A DNA stretch of 64,000 nucleotides. Origin: Winogradskyella psychrotolerans. Its GTDB lineage: Bacteria; Bacteroidota; Bacteroidia; Flavobacteriales; Flavobacteriaceae. Below are positions 52,436 through 61,772 of this stretch, piece after piece. Every line of letters starts with the position of its first letter. The first letter of the stretch is position 1. The position numbers and the translations under genes are program-made. The stretch is taken from assembly GCF_018860565.1 (NCBI RefSeq), contig NZ_JAHKPS010000022.1:547195-611194 (forward strand), given 5' to 3'. The notes beneath the pieces were generated by a model. It ran no database searches, had not been told where the DNA came from, and saw nothing but the letters and a program-made list of their open reading frames with translations.

Positions 52436-53942
52436 TAATAAATAAAAAAGAAGGTTTTCTAATTCCATTTTTATCTATAAATCCAAAGTGCTTTTGAGCA
52501 TTTTGGCGCCAAGGAAGTCTCCCTACGACTTCTTTTGGTATTTTACCAAAGTCGTAAAGTGTCCACGACATAAATTGAATATCATGTTCAGAAAACATAG
52601 ATTGTATCGTTTTATGATATTCGGCTTGGCCTTCTTCCGAATTACCAAAAGGATTCCATAAACCATGATAAGACGACATTCCATATTCAGTAATGACGAT
52701 TGGTTTATCGGTAATCTTAGTTTTTAAAGTTTCAAAAGTGGCATCAAGCGCCTCTAAATCTTCGTAATAGTGAAAAGACACCAAATCTAGCTTGTCTTTT
52801 AGAAGGGTTGCGCTTTCAGCATTAGACCATCCTATCGTAACGGCATGATTAGGATCTTGCGCTTTTACAAAATCAATCATATGCGCTAGCCAAGCGGTAA
52901 CTAAAGATGTACCACGTGATTCAAAATCTAAATTCGGTTCATTTTTAATGTCCCAAACTGCCAATGCCTTATGGTCTTTTAAAGCTTGTATAATGGTTTT
53001 GGCATGACGTTGCGTAAGTGTCCAATCGAGGACAGAATAATCACCATAGAAATCAAAAAGCGTTACCATCACCTTTAAATTAGCAGTTTCTGCAAGATCT
53101 AAAAGTGTGATTAGTTGGGTTAATTTGTTTTGGTCAATATCCGATTTTCCAAAATCTTCATAAGGCACAAATACACGAATACTATTAAGTCCGGTTGATT
53201 GTATCAACTCAAAATCTGACCCTATAATATCAGCATCAAAATTATCGCCAAACATAGCCCAAGGTGTGGCTTGTGGATAGTAATTAATACCGTTTATTGT
53301 AGTTGTATTAATAGGTTGAGACAGCTGTGAAGCTGTACATGGTTCCGATTTTATTTTTACCATATGGCGTACACGCCAAAAGCCATCTTCTAATAACAGC
53401 GTGACTTTGTAACTTGATTTTTCGGTAATTTCCGTGATCAGTTCGTTGTCTTTAAAGATTTGTTTATATTCTATAACGTCATTGTCCGTGAGAACCACAA
53501 GTTGGCCGTCTTCACTAAAAAACTCTAAAGTAGGATGATGCTCTAAAGTCGTACCAACAACAGTAGTGTTGTTCTCACTATTAATCGCGATAATGTTAAA
53601 CAGGTTTTGTCGTGCACTTTCGGTGTAATAATCATCAATACCAATAGTCGTATTGGTTTTGTAAGCTACATGTTTTACAAACCAACCGTCTAAGTAATCA
53701 TTTTCAATAGCAGTTAATGTTTGTGTATCTACTGGTCGTCCTTCATTGGTTAGAGGTTGCCATGTGATTTCAGGAAGATATTGATCGATTTGTTTAACTT
53801 CAGTATGAAGCATTTTACTACGATCGGCACCAGTGTTGAGGTAACTGTAAACCGCGCCAAAAGCGTAAATCACCAATGCTATTATTAAAACATAGGAAAA
53901 CAAAAGTGCGCCTCTTAATATGTTTTTGTTAATCTTACTCAT
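52404..53942 (-). CDS. Membrane-anchored GH5-like glycoside hydrolase
   Basis: A 512-residue protein with one N-terminal helix (FSYVLIIALVIYAFGAVY) followed by a periplasmic part. Residues 60-210 are unassigned. A TIM barrel starts near 228 (YYPQATPWAMFGDNF). WDIKNEPNLDF supplies the acid/base Glu and IVITEYGMSSYHG the nucleophile Glu of clan GH-A/GH5. Polysaccharide operons often contain such a hydrolase (BcsZ, PslG) that trims product. It is the last gene of a three-gene minus-strand operon and overlaps the Ig-like gene by four bases. Confidence 0.8.
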   Translation of the reverse strand: MSKINKNILRGALLFSYVLIIALVIYAFGAVYSYLNTGADRSKMLHTEVKQIDQYLPEITWQPLTNEGRPVDTQTLTAIENDYLDGWFVKHVAYKTNTTIGIDDYYTESARQNLFNIIAINSENNTTVVGTTLEHHPTLEFFSEDGQLVVLTDNDVIEYKQIFKDNELITEITEKSSYKVTLLLEDGFWRVRHMVKIKSEPCTASQLSQPINTTTINGINYYPQATPWAMFGDNFDADIIGSDFELIQSTGLNSIRVFVPYEDFGKSDIDQNKLTQLITLLDLAETANLKVMVTLFDFYGDYSVLDWTLTQRHAKTIIQALKDHKALAVWDIKNEPNLDFESRGTSLVTAWLAHMIDFVKAQDPNHAVTIGWSNAESATLLKDKLDLVSFHYYEDLEALDATFETLKTKITDKPIVITEYGMSSYHGLWNPFGNSEEGQAEYHKTIQSMFSEHDIQFMSWTLYDFGKIPKEVVGRLPWRQNAQKHFGFIDKNGIRKPSFLFITNKKPSAQQH

Positions 53943-55153
53943 AGATTAATTGTTTTGTAAGATTTAACAATGCCAGCAGTTTTAAGCTCAACGTCATACA
54001 CACCTTTTGGGTAACGATCCTTGTCTAAATAAAATTCAGCCATACCATTAAAGGTGTCTTTTGTGGGTTGGTGTACTAACATACCATCTTTGTATATCGA
54101 CAACTTTATCGTTAAACCATCTGGCACACGTTGATTCATAAAACTTTGTATAGGGCCAAGCGTTAGCGTTCTGTTATCTTCAGAAAAGGCGACTTCAAAA
54201 TCTGAAATGGCTTGTTTGTAATTTAAAACGATCGTATCACTATTTGCCATACCTTCAACATAAGCTTTTATACTCCATTGGTCTTCAAAATCTGGATGTA
54301 ACATTTTTGCACTCGCTATACCATTGATGGTGGTGCCAGATGTTTTTGATTTATAACCTGCTGTATTGGTAATAAAAAAGGTGACAAATGTCCCATCGCT
54401 TATAATATTATCATAGCGATCTTTAATTACCGACGTTTTAAAAGTCGTTATCTGGTTGCCATCTGCATAATCATGAATGCGTTCCGAAGCGATTTTAAAA
54501 TTCGTTGGAATAGCAGGCATTACATTAACATCAAATTCTTTAGAGTTGAGGTCTAGACATGCTGAACTGATAAGCATTCGTCCTTTTTTAGTTTCAGAAT
54601 AAATGTTTTTATAAGCAAAACCATTTTTTGTTATGACGTCTGAAGCATACGTATTGGTTAGAAATTGATGCTTTATTGTAACGCTGGTATTATCTGCTAA
54701 TGGATTGTCTAAATCATCTGTTGGAATAACGACGAGCATGGTGTAATCCGTGCCTCCAGCTTCAACACTTGGTGGCCCTAAATAACTTTCTATTGCTTCG
54801 ATTTTCGATTTTGGATGAATGGTTATGTGTCCGGAAATTGGATGCGATGTTGTTTGTAATTGCCAGTTGAACACACCCGATTTATTAGATATAACTCTAG
54901 GTAACACAAACGTGAGTTCTTGGTCATTAACCTCAGGTTCTAATAAAATAGAGCCATAACTGTTAGAACCATAGAGTAAGATTTCTGGGTCGCCTGTAAA
55001 CGCAAATCTTAAGGTAATAGATTCGCCAGCAATAAATTCACGCTTTGTTGTAAGAAGTGTATATGTCGCATCGTTTTCTATGGTATTAACAACTATTGTT
55101 GAAGTTAGCAACAGTAAAGAAATGAATGATATGTAGAGATACTTAAATGTCAT
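53939..55153 (-). CDS. Secreted Ig-like/invasin-type domain protein
   Basis: A 404-residue exported protein (signal peptide FISLLLLTSTIVVN region). It is all-beta with repeated ~100-residue units, for example FIAGESITLRFAFTGDPEI, DNTSVTIKHQFLTNTYAS and DRYDNIISDGTFVTFFITNTAGYKSKTSGTT. The last is the bacterial Ig-like (invasin/Big_1) pattern. It sits between the giant membrane protein and the GH5-like gene, with overlaps of one and four bases, so the three are coupled. It may be a periplasmic scaffold for the polysaccharide machinery, which is inference. Confidence 0.7.
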   Translation of the reverse strand: MTFKYLYISFISLLLLTSTIVVNTIENDATYTLLTTKREFIAGESITLRFAFTGDPEILLYGSNSYGSILLEPEVNDQELTFVLPRVISNKSGVFNWQLQTTSHPISGHITIHPKSKIEAIESYLGPPSVEAGGTDYTMLVVIPTDDLDNPLADNTSVTIKHQFLTNTYASDVITKNGFAYKNIYSETKKGRMLISSACLDLNSKEFDVNVMPAIPTNFKIASERIHDYADGNQITTFKTSVIKDRYDNIISDGTFVTFFITNTAGYKSKTSGTTINGIASAKMLHPDFEDQWSIKAYVEGMANSDTIVLNYKQAISDFEVAFSEDNRTLTLGPIQSFMNQRVPDGLTIKLSIYKDGMLVHQPTKDTFNGMAEFYLDKDRYPKGVYDVELKTAGIVKSYKTINL

Positions 55154-58100
55154 TAATTAGGGTTTCCGATATAAGTATTGATTTCTAGTTTTATAAATTT
55201 ATAAATAGGATGATCTATCTTCTGAAATTCGTCATCGTGATGATTCCAGATTCGATTCGGTACAATTTTACTCGCAATAGCCGTATTAGGTAAGCCATTG
55301 ACAAAACAATTACTCATATCTTCATTAATAACCCGAACGGTTTCATTCGTCAATAAGGGGAAATCAAAAGTCTGCGACCGCTGTTGTCTAATGCCTTCTT
55401 TTACAAAAAAGTGATCTACCCAAACTAAATTTTTGTCGGCATCATAATACGACATTAATAATTGCGGAATCGTGACTTCTTCAATACCAGTATTAAATAA
55501 GGTTCCTGAAACATGTGTGTCGTTACTTTCAGAAATTGTAATAGTGGTATTTTTAAATAAGTCGGATCCCGAAATATTCCCAGCAACCTGAAGATTAAAT
55601 TTTGTGGGTTGTTCTTCTAATTCAATGGGTGTAAACTCATCGGGATTAAAGGTCTTCGGAATAGAATCTTGAGTCTTAGACCAGGCGATGCCTTCAAAAT
55701 TAATTCGAAACGAACTGACTTCTTTTGGCATCAGCTTATGGTTAACGTGATATTTGGCATTGTAAGTGGCTAAAAATTTGTTGTCATCATTATACAAAGT
55801 CCCTTTTAAAACCACATCTGCTGGGACATTGTCTATATTCTGAATTTCTCCAATAATGGCATAATGATTTTCAAACTTAACGAGCTTCGCTTTTAAGATT
55901 TCTAAAACGGGTTGCTTTAAAATGTCCTCGTGATGTGTTTCTTCTGTCGTGATGCGTCGTCTACCTTGATTAAAATAATTTGTAGAATTACTAGAATACA
56001 ATTGGTCTGGTGGTAAATCTAAATCGATATCCTCGGGTTGAATGTACCATTTGTTATCGAGTTTGACTAGGGTTTTATAATCGACACGTTTAATTTTTTC
56101 GAGCGGTGTAATCCAATCGGTAAAGACTTTTAAACTGGCTAAGCTATCTGTTTTGCTTAGTGTTTCGGTGGTAATAGCATCTAACTTTGCATACGAACTT
56201 AATAATCCATCAGTAACCGATATTTCTAACATATACTGCGCAATTGGTATATCACTTTTAGGGTTGATTAAACTGTGAGCGGTTTCAAACTCTTTAAAAT
56301 CTAAAGCATCGTAATAGGCAAGTATGGCATTTTCGGGAGAATGATGCGATTCATTTTTTATGTAAAATATGTAAGTGCCATAACATACAATTAAGGCAAG
56401 AATGAAGGACCAAATATGTGTAATTTTTAAAACACCACTAGAAAATTTTGAGTAATCATTTTGAAACTTAAGATACGCCGGAAGTTTTTTAGCCTTCGTT
56501 TTTAGAAGTCTAATCCAAAGCATTTGTATGTTTAGGACAAAAGCGATTAAAACCGTTAGAAATGGTATAATTCCCCAGAGGATTTTTTGCCACGTAGACA
56601 CATCGTCTTTGGGCAATATGGATGATAAAGGTGGAACGTTTAATTTTTCCCAAACCATAATGCCGTTTTCGAGTTGTCGTAAGCGTTGCCAACCGCAGAA
56701 ATACAAAATAGGGTCGTAGAATTTATCGTTAGAGAAGATATATTTAAAATTATACTTCTCTGGTGTGGTTAAAAATTGTTGTAACGAGCCAATACCTTCA
56801 ACTCCTTTAAATTTCGAATTTTCTAAACGTTCAATTGGTCGAGTGGTTAATTCTGGTAATCGTCTTGCCGAGTGGTAATTTCCATCTACAGACATGGCAT
56901 TGGTTTGTGCCGATAGCCAAGCCATTTGATCGCCAAAGCCTAAAGTCATGTACCTCCATTGATCGTGATTATCTTGATTTAAAAAATTAACAATAGGAAG
57001 CATCTCGATGCGCTGCGGTTGTGAGGGTTTAAAGTAGCTTAGACTCATGGTGAAAATCGTCATGAATAAAAAGAGTCCAGCTAAAAGTCCACCTATTAAC
57101 CGATGGTAAATAGCACCAAATTTATTTTGAATTAAGGTTTTTAAATCTCCTTCAACAAACCGATACGTAAACTCACCAAATAAAGGCAGTGACATAATAG
57201 AAGCCCAAAGTGTAAAACGATCTAAGGTTAAGATATTAAAAGCCGTTTCGCCAAGTAATAGTCTTGGAATTGGAGTGGTGCCACCAGTGCCTAAAACAAC
57301 AAGAATTGTCATCGATAAACCAAAAAACAAATAGCGTTTGGTATAATATCTGTAAAAAATATACGGTAATAATATGAGTAAAATGCCCCAAGGAATTAGA
57401 AAGAAGACCAATCCGGAAGAAGTGATTTCTAAAAAATTATCTCTCGAGCCATGCGGAATTGGCACCTGTGTTATAGGGTTGTTTTTAGAGTTAATCCAAT
57501 ACGGCAAAATACAACCCACAATGATAACTAAAGACAGCATCCCGAAACTAATAATACGTTTAAAGAGTTTAAAGAAACTATTTAAAAAGACTTTAAAGGT
57601 TATGGCTTTTACAGAATCGACTTGGTCTCTAGAATGATCCATAATCACCATGCCTATTAAAGGAAAGATAAAGAATATCATCCCAAATATAGGGGTTACA
57701 TGATGTGATGTTACGGTTACGGCAATTAAGGATAAAGAAGTGGCTAAATAACTCCATTTGCCTGTTTTTAACCATAAATAGATTTCAGGCAAAGCATGCA
57801 TTAATACGGATATGCCAATGATACTAGGTAGTTGACCAAAGACATGAAGTGTTTCAACAAAAGACGAAGAAAACACGGCAAGTAGTGCGGCATAACCAGC
57901 AGCTGTTCTATTAGAGGTGATTAATAATGAAAAGCGATAAACACCAGTTATAAATAAGACAATGGCGAGTAAGGCTACGGTAAACATGCCAAACTTTAAA
58001 CCACCAATTAACGATAACACAGCAATAGATTGATGTACCAAAGGAGGATAGCTCATTACGGTAAAACCGGTGTACCATTTATAATTCCAAGGTTCAAACC

Positions 58101-58242
58101 AGCTCGTTGCATAATGATCTGCAAAAAACAAATGTATTAAGGCATCATAAGTGGTTTCTAAGGTGAAAAATATAGACGTACCATGAAATGCAATACCTAT
58201 AAGTAAAGCTGCAATTAAATATTTGTTTGAAGTGTTTTTCAT
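55153..58242 (-). CDS. Large polytopic membrane protein, GT-C/YfhO-like
   Basis: A 1029-residue protein. The first 410 residues hold about ten helices with a first-loop acidic motif (ETTYDALIHLFFADHYA), PPLVHQS and FGQLPSIIG, as in GT-C-fold glycosyltransferases and the 6-pyruvoyl-tetrahydropterin-synthase-related membrane family. Residues 420-550 are periplasmic, two more helices lie near 575 and 630, and a large periplasmic C-terminal region follows with a DUF-like beta part. I chose ATG 58242; the TTG at 58266 adds eight residues. It heads the three-gene minus-strand operon and is divergent from the receiver-GT2 gene. A polymerase or transferase role is likely but not proven. Confidence 0.72.
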   Translation of the reverse strand: MKNTSNKYLIAALLIGIAFHGTSIFFTLETTYDALIHLFFADHYATSWFEPWNYKWYTGFTVMSYPPLVHQSIAVLSLIGGLKFGMFTVALLAIVLFITGVYRFSLLITSNRTAAGYAALLAVFSSSFVETLHVFGQLPSIIGISVLMHALPEIYLWLKTGKWSYLATSLSLIAVTVTSHHVTPIFGMIFFIFPLIGMVIMDHSRDQVDSVKAITFKVFLNSFFKLFKRIISFGMLSLVIIVGCILPYWINSKNNPITQVPIPHGSRDNFLEITSSGLVFFLIPWGILLILLPYIFYRYYTKRYLFFGLSMTILVVLGTGGTTPIPRLLLGETAFNILTLDRFTLWASIMSLPLFGEFTYRFVEGDLKTLIQNKFGAIYHRLIGGLLAGLFLFMTIFTMSLSYFKPSQPQRIEMLPIVNFLNQDNHDQWRYMTLGFGDQMAWLSAQTNAMSVDGNYHSARRLPELTTRPIERLENSKFKGVEGIGSLQQFLTTPEKYNFKYIFSNDKFYDPILYFCGWQRLRQLENGIMVWEKLNVPPLSSILPKDDVSTWQKILWGIIPFLTVLIAFVLNIQMLWIRLLKTKAKKLPAYLKFQNDYSKFSSGVLKITHIWSFILALIVCYGTYIFYIKNESHHSPENAILAYYDALDFKEFETAHSLINPKSDIPIAQYMLEISVTDGLLSSYAKLDAITTETLSKTDSLASLKVFTDWITPLEKIKRVDYKTLVKLDNKWYIQPEDIDLDLPPDQLYSSNSTNYFNQGRRRITTEETHHEDILKQPVLEILKAKLVKFENHYAIIGEIQNIDNVPADVVLKGTLYNDDNKFLATYNAKYHVNHKLMPKEVSSFRINFEGIAWSKTQDSIPKTFNPDEFTPIELEEQPTKFNLQVAGNISGSDLFKNTTITISESNDTHVSGTLFNTGIEEVTIPQLLMSYYDADKNLVWVDHFFVKEGIRQQRSQTFDFPLLTNETVRVINEDMSNCFVNGLPNTAIASKIVPNRIWNHHDDEFQKIDHPIYKFIKLEINTYIGNPN

Positions 58243-58325
58243 GTAAAACCTTGACAAGGCTATCAATACTGTAAAGATATATAATTTAAATAGGGCTTCG
58301 TTTTTTAATTATCTATAGCAATCTG

Positions 58326-58395
58326 CCATTCGTCTACACTTACCTATGGGTTAAGCTAAATTAAAAAAATAAAGACGTCATCTCAGGTACTTTTG
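58326..58395 (+). promoter_or_regulatory. LytTR-type motif and promoter of the receiver-GT2 gene
   Basis: CCATTCGTCTACACTTA (58326-58342) is followed by a perfect -7 box TACTTTTG (58388-58395); its last G is 69 bases after the motif start. There is no -33 TTG. The motif also lies in the divergent region of the minus-strand membrane protein, whose probable -7 is at 58272-58279. Confidence 0.6.
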
Positions 58396-58425
58396 TGCTG
58401 TAAATAACAAATAAAAACAATTATT

Positions 58426-59619
58426 ATGAAAGTTTTAGCCATAGATGATCAACAGTTAGTATTGCTTCCGCTTGAGAAACGATTATTAGAATTAGGATAC
58501 GAAGTAAAGATTGAAACGGATGCATCAAAAGGATTAGAATTATACGATACGTTTCACCCAGATTTAGTTATTGTAGATGTCAATATGCCAGGTGTTTCGG
58601 GTTTAGATGTTGTAAAATACATCAGAATTGCAAAGCACTCTGATACACCAATTATGATTTTATCTGGAAATACTAAAGATGATACTATTACTGAAGCTTT
58701 CGAATTAGGGATTAACGATTATATGAAAAAGCCGTTAAGTCTCAATGAAATCTGTGCTAGAGTAAAACGATTAATAGGTGTACCACAAATAGATAATGCG
58801 ATTCATTCTAATAGCAATGTGATGATTCAACAACGTTGTGTTGGAGTTGTTATTCCTTGTTATGACGAAGAAGAGCGATTATTAAGTAATGAGTTTTTGA
58901 ATTTCGTTGATGAAAACTCAGGATATCATTTGTGTTTTGTCAATGATGGTAGTAAAGATAAAACCTTAGAAGTGCTCCATGAATTACAAAAAGGAAGAGA
59001 AGATTTTATAACGGTTTACGATTGTGAAAAGAATGGAGGCAAAGCAGAAGCTGTACGTTTAGGAATGCTTCATATGGCTAAAAAAGAGGATTTAGATTAT
59101 ATAGGATTCTTAGATGCAGATTTATCTACGGACTTAACCGATTTTGATGATTTAGTCAAGACGATTGAAAATTCAGATTTTAAAATTGTGAGTGGTTCTC
59201 GTATTTCTAGAATGGGAGCAGATATCACTAAAGAGTCGGCCAGAAAAATAATCAGTTTAACCATCAACTTTATTATTAGAAAAATCTTAAGAATGGATTT
59301 TAAAGACACACAATGTGGTGCTAAAATTTTTAGTAAAGATGTTATTGGTATTGCGTTCGCTGAAAAGTTTGTAACACAATGGATTTTTGATGTGGAAATC
59401 TTTAAAAGAATGACTATTCATTTCGGACTTAAAAAAGCAAAAGCAATGCTTTGTGAACAACCTTTAAAACGTTGGATTCATGCAGATGGTTCTAAATTAT
59501 CGATGAAAGATTCTGTAAAAATTGTTGGGCAATTAGCGCAAATAGCTTGGGTGTATCGCTCTAAAAAGGAAAACATAAAAGCAACAGCATCAAACAACTT
59601 AAAGGTAGCCTCTTTATAA
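58426..59619 (+). CDS. Response-regulator receiver fused to a GT2 glycosyltransferase
   Basis: A 397-residue two-domain protein. Residues 1-120 are a full receiver: DD near 7, phospho-acceptor Asp51 in VIVDVNMPGVSG, Ser in ILSGN and Lys102 in MKKPLSL. Residues 137-370 are a GT2 GT-A domain (VGVVIPCYDEEERLL, FVNDGSKDKT, NGGKAEAVRLGM, metal-binding DxD at 230-232, GSRI and the C-terminal FDVEIFKR), like dolichyl-phosphate glucosyltransferase. There is no DNA-binding output; phosphorylation is predicted to control sugar transfer. All receiver residues look active. It is under a LytTR-type motif and is followed by a related short protein. Confidence 0.9.
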   Translation: MKVLAIDDQQLVLLPLEKRLLELGYEVKIETDASKGLELYDTFHPDLVIVDVNMPGVSGLDVVKYIRIAKHSDTPIMILSGNTKDDTITEAFELGINDYMKKPLSLNEICARVKRLIGVPQIDNAIHSNSNVMIQQRCVGVVIPCYDEEERLLSNEFLNFVDENSGYHLCFVNDGSKDKTLEVLHELQKGREDFITVYDCEKNGGKAEAVRLGMLHMAKKEDLDYIGFLDADLSTDLTDFDDLVKTIENSDFKIVSGSRISRMGADITKESARKIISLTINFIIRKILRMDFKDTQCGAKIFSKDVIGIAFAEKFVTQWIFDVEIFKRMTIHFGLKKAKAMLCEQPLKRWIHADGSKLSMKDSVKIVGQLAQIAWVYRSKKENIKATASNNLKVASL

Positions 59620-59640
59620 TCTTTATTAAATGCCTTAATC

Positions 59641-60132
59641 ATGAAAACAGGTATCATTATAATCTTTCATAATAATGAAAAAGAAATGGACACGGCATAT
59701 TTTATTGAACAAATTAAGCAGACTTCAAATTTAGAATTGTGTTTAGTTAACAATGATAGTAAGGATAATACCTATGATTTGTTAAAGGATATAAAAGACG
59801 AGTGTAATAATGTTTCTATAGTTAATGTTAGAAAGTTTAAGTCAGATATAGCTGCAGTAAAAGCAGGCGCAAGATTTATGTTTAGTGAATTTGATTTAAA
59901 GCATTTAGGTTATGTTTCTATTAATATGTTAAACATTAAATACCATGGGTTAAATGGTTTAATTGAAGTTATAACTGAAAATCAAGATGCGATTTTAAAT
60001 TATAAAATCAAGACTCTAAAAAAGAAACAAACCTTGTTTCAAAGCTTATTTTCATTACTGGATTATTTAAAAAAGCTCACAGAAAACAACCACTTTATTA
60101 ACCTTCAATATGAAAACAATCTTCTAAAATAA
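59641..60132 (+). CDS. Short GT-A-like protein, probably a non-catalytic GT2 relative
   Basis: A 163-residue protein that begins like a GT2 core (MKTGIIIIFHNNEKEMDT, CLVNNDSKDNTYDLLKD, FKSDIAAVKAGARFM). It has no DxD and ends where the second half of the fold should be. The VNNDSKDNT piece matches FVNDGSKDKT of the preceding fusion, so it may be a relative trimmed to the N-terminal half. It follows that gene by 21 bases and precedes manA by 7, so it belongs to the same operon. A regulatory or scaffold role is possible. Confidence 0.65.
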   Translation: MKTGIIIIFHNNEKEMDTAYFIEQIKQTSNLELCLVNNDSKDNTYDLLKDIKDECNNVSIVNVRKFKSDIAAVKAGARFMFSEFDLKHLGYVSINMLNIKYHGLNGLIEVITENQDAILNYKIKTLKKKQTLFQSLFSLLDYLKKLTENNHFINLQYENNLLK

Positions 60133-60139
60133 AAAACTC

Positions 60140-61105
60140 ATGCAAGCATATCCAATAAAATTTAGTCCAATATTAAAAGAAAAAATCTGGGGAGGCGAAA
60201 AGCTTTCTAACATTTTAAATAAAACATCAGATTCTAAAAATCTTGGTGAAAGCTGGGAAATTTCTGGAGTAGAAGATAATATTTCAATGGTTTCTAACGG
60301 GCTTTATAAAGGCAAATCCTTAAATGACCTTATTAAATCTTACAAATGTGAGTTCCTGGGAAAGGATAATATTGCTGCTTTTGGTGAAAACTTCCCGCTA
60401 TTAATTAAGTTTCTAGATGCTAAAACAAGCTTATCAGTGCAAGTACATCCAGATGATGAAATGGCAAAAGCAAATCATAACGCTTTTGGTAAAACCGAAA
60501 TGTGGTACATAATGGATAGCGATGATAATGCTGAGATTGTTTTAGGATTAAAAGAAAATGACTTAGATAAAAATGTATTAGGTGATATTAACGCTTCTAA
60601 TGTTAATGCGATTTTTAACACAGAAAAAGTAAAACAAGGCGATAGCTATTTTATACCAGCCGGAAAAATACACGCTATTGGTGCAGGTGTTTTAGCAGCA
60701 GAGATTCAGCAAACCAGCGATATAACTTATCGTGTTTATGATTGGGATAGAACAGATACTAATGGTCGTCAAAGAGATTTACATACAGCAGCTGCCATAA
60801 AAGCGACCAAATCGTTTCCTTCTAACGGAAAACGTAATTACCAATTAGAAGCAGATAAAACAAGTAATTTAGTGGATTGTGATTTTTTTACAACAAATAT
60901 TTTTGAAGTGAAATCAAATCAAAAGAGAGATTATAGAAATTTAGATTCGTTTGTTATATTTATGTGTGTTGAAGGCACTACTGAAGTAACTATAGGTAAT
61001 AAAACCGAAATTGTAGCTATGGGTGAAACCATTTTAATACCAGCAAATACTGATGCTGTAACCTTTAATTCAGAAGGGTCAAAACTCCTCGAAGTCTTTA
61101 TATAA
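60140..61105 (+). CDS. manA: Mannose-6-phosphate isomerase, class I
   Basis: A 321-residue zinc isomerase converting fructose-6-phosphate to mannose-6-phosphate, the entry to GDP-mannose-derived sugars. Metal-binding elements are VQVHPDDEMA (His), KTEMWYI (Glu) and AGKIHAIGAGVLAAEIQQ (His). YRVYDWDR near 212 is the classic active-site Arg region. Its length is that of the shorter YvyI-like type. It is the last gene behind the receiver-GT2 promoter, separated by seven bases from the short GT-like gene, and probably supplies precursor for the cluster's polysaccharide. Confidence 0.9.
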   Translation: MQAYPIKFSPILKEKIWGGEKLSNILNKTSDSKNLGESWEISGVEDNISMVSNGLYKGKSLNDLIKSYKCEFLGKDNIAAFGENFPLLIKFLDAKTSLSVQVHPDDEMAKANHNAFGKTEMWYIMDSDDNAEIVLGLKENDLDKNVLGDINASNVNAIFNTEKVKQGDSYFIPAGKIHAIGAGVLAAEIQQTSDITYRVYDWDRTDTNGRQRDLHTAAAIKATKSFPSNGKRNYQLEADKTSNLVDCDFFTTNIFEVKSNQKRDYRNLDSFVIFMCVEGTTEVTIGNKTEIVAMGETILIPANTDAVTFNSEGSKLLEVFI

Positions 61106-61196
61106 ACGAGTTTGTGCTATAGTTGTAAAAGGCTTTCTGAAAAAAGGAGAAAAAGTCTTAATTAATTTTACATTTGCATAATAATTATACTTTATT

Positions 61197-61772
61197 ATGT
61201 CATTAGAAAGAGAACTACAAAAGCGCAGTGGCTCCAAATGTGAGCTTTGCGGCAACGAAGAAAAATTATCGGAATATACAGTTTCGGATATTAAAGAAAA
61301 CGGATTAAAAACAGTTCTATATGCATGCAATGTGTGTACAGAGCAAATGAACGATTCAGATGCTATTGACGCCAATCATTGGAGATGTCTTAACGATAGT
61401 ATGTGGAGTGAGCACGATGCCGTAAAAATTATGGCTTGGAGAATGCTAAACAGAATAAAAGCAGACTGGACACAAGATTTGTTAGGTATGATGTATATGG
61501 AAGAAGACATCTTAGAATTAGCAAAAGCCTCTGGAGATGGTGAAGATGAAGAGAATAAATTAATTCATAGAGATGTTAATGGTGTTATCTTAGAACATGG
61601 AGACTCTGTAGTTTTAATAAAAGACTTAAAGGTTAAGGGTTCTAGCATGGTAGCTAAACAAGGTACAGCCGTTAGAAATATAAGATTAGATCACGAAAAT
61701 GAAACCTATATTGAAGGTAGAGTAGATGGACAGCAAATTGTTATTATTACAGAATACGTTAAGAAAACTTAA
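61197..61772 (+). CDS. PhnA domain-containing protein
   Basis: A 191-residue cytoplasmic protein. The N-terminal zinc ribbon has CELCG and CNVC cysteine pairs. The central DANHWRCLNDSMWSEHDAVKIMAWRML and the C-terminal IHRDVNGVILEHGDSVVLIKDLKVKGSSMVAKQGTAVRNI are the PhnA (YjdM) signature. Despite the name, this family is not a phosphonoacetate hydrolase and its function is unknown. A TACATTTG -7 box lies at 61169-61176. Its last four bases overlap the end of a small minus-strand gene. Confidence 0.87.
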   Translation: MSLERELQKRSGSKCELCGNEEKLSEYTVSDIKENGLKTVLYACNVCTEQMNDSDAIDANHWRCLNDSMWSEHDAVKIMAWRMLNRIKADWTQDLLGMMYMEEDILELAKASGDGEDEENKLIHRDVNGVILEHGDSVVLIKDLKVKGSSMVAKQGTAVRNIRLDHENETYIEGRVDGQQIVIITEYVKKT

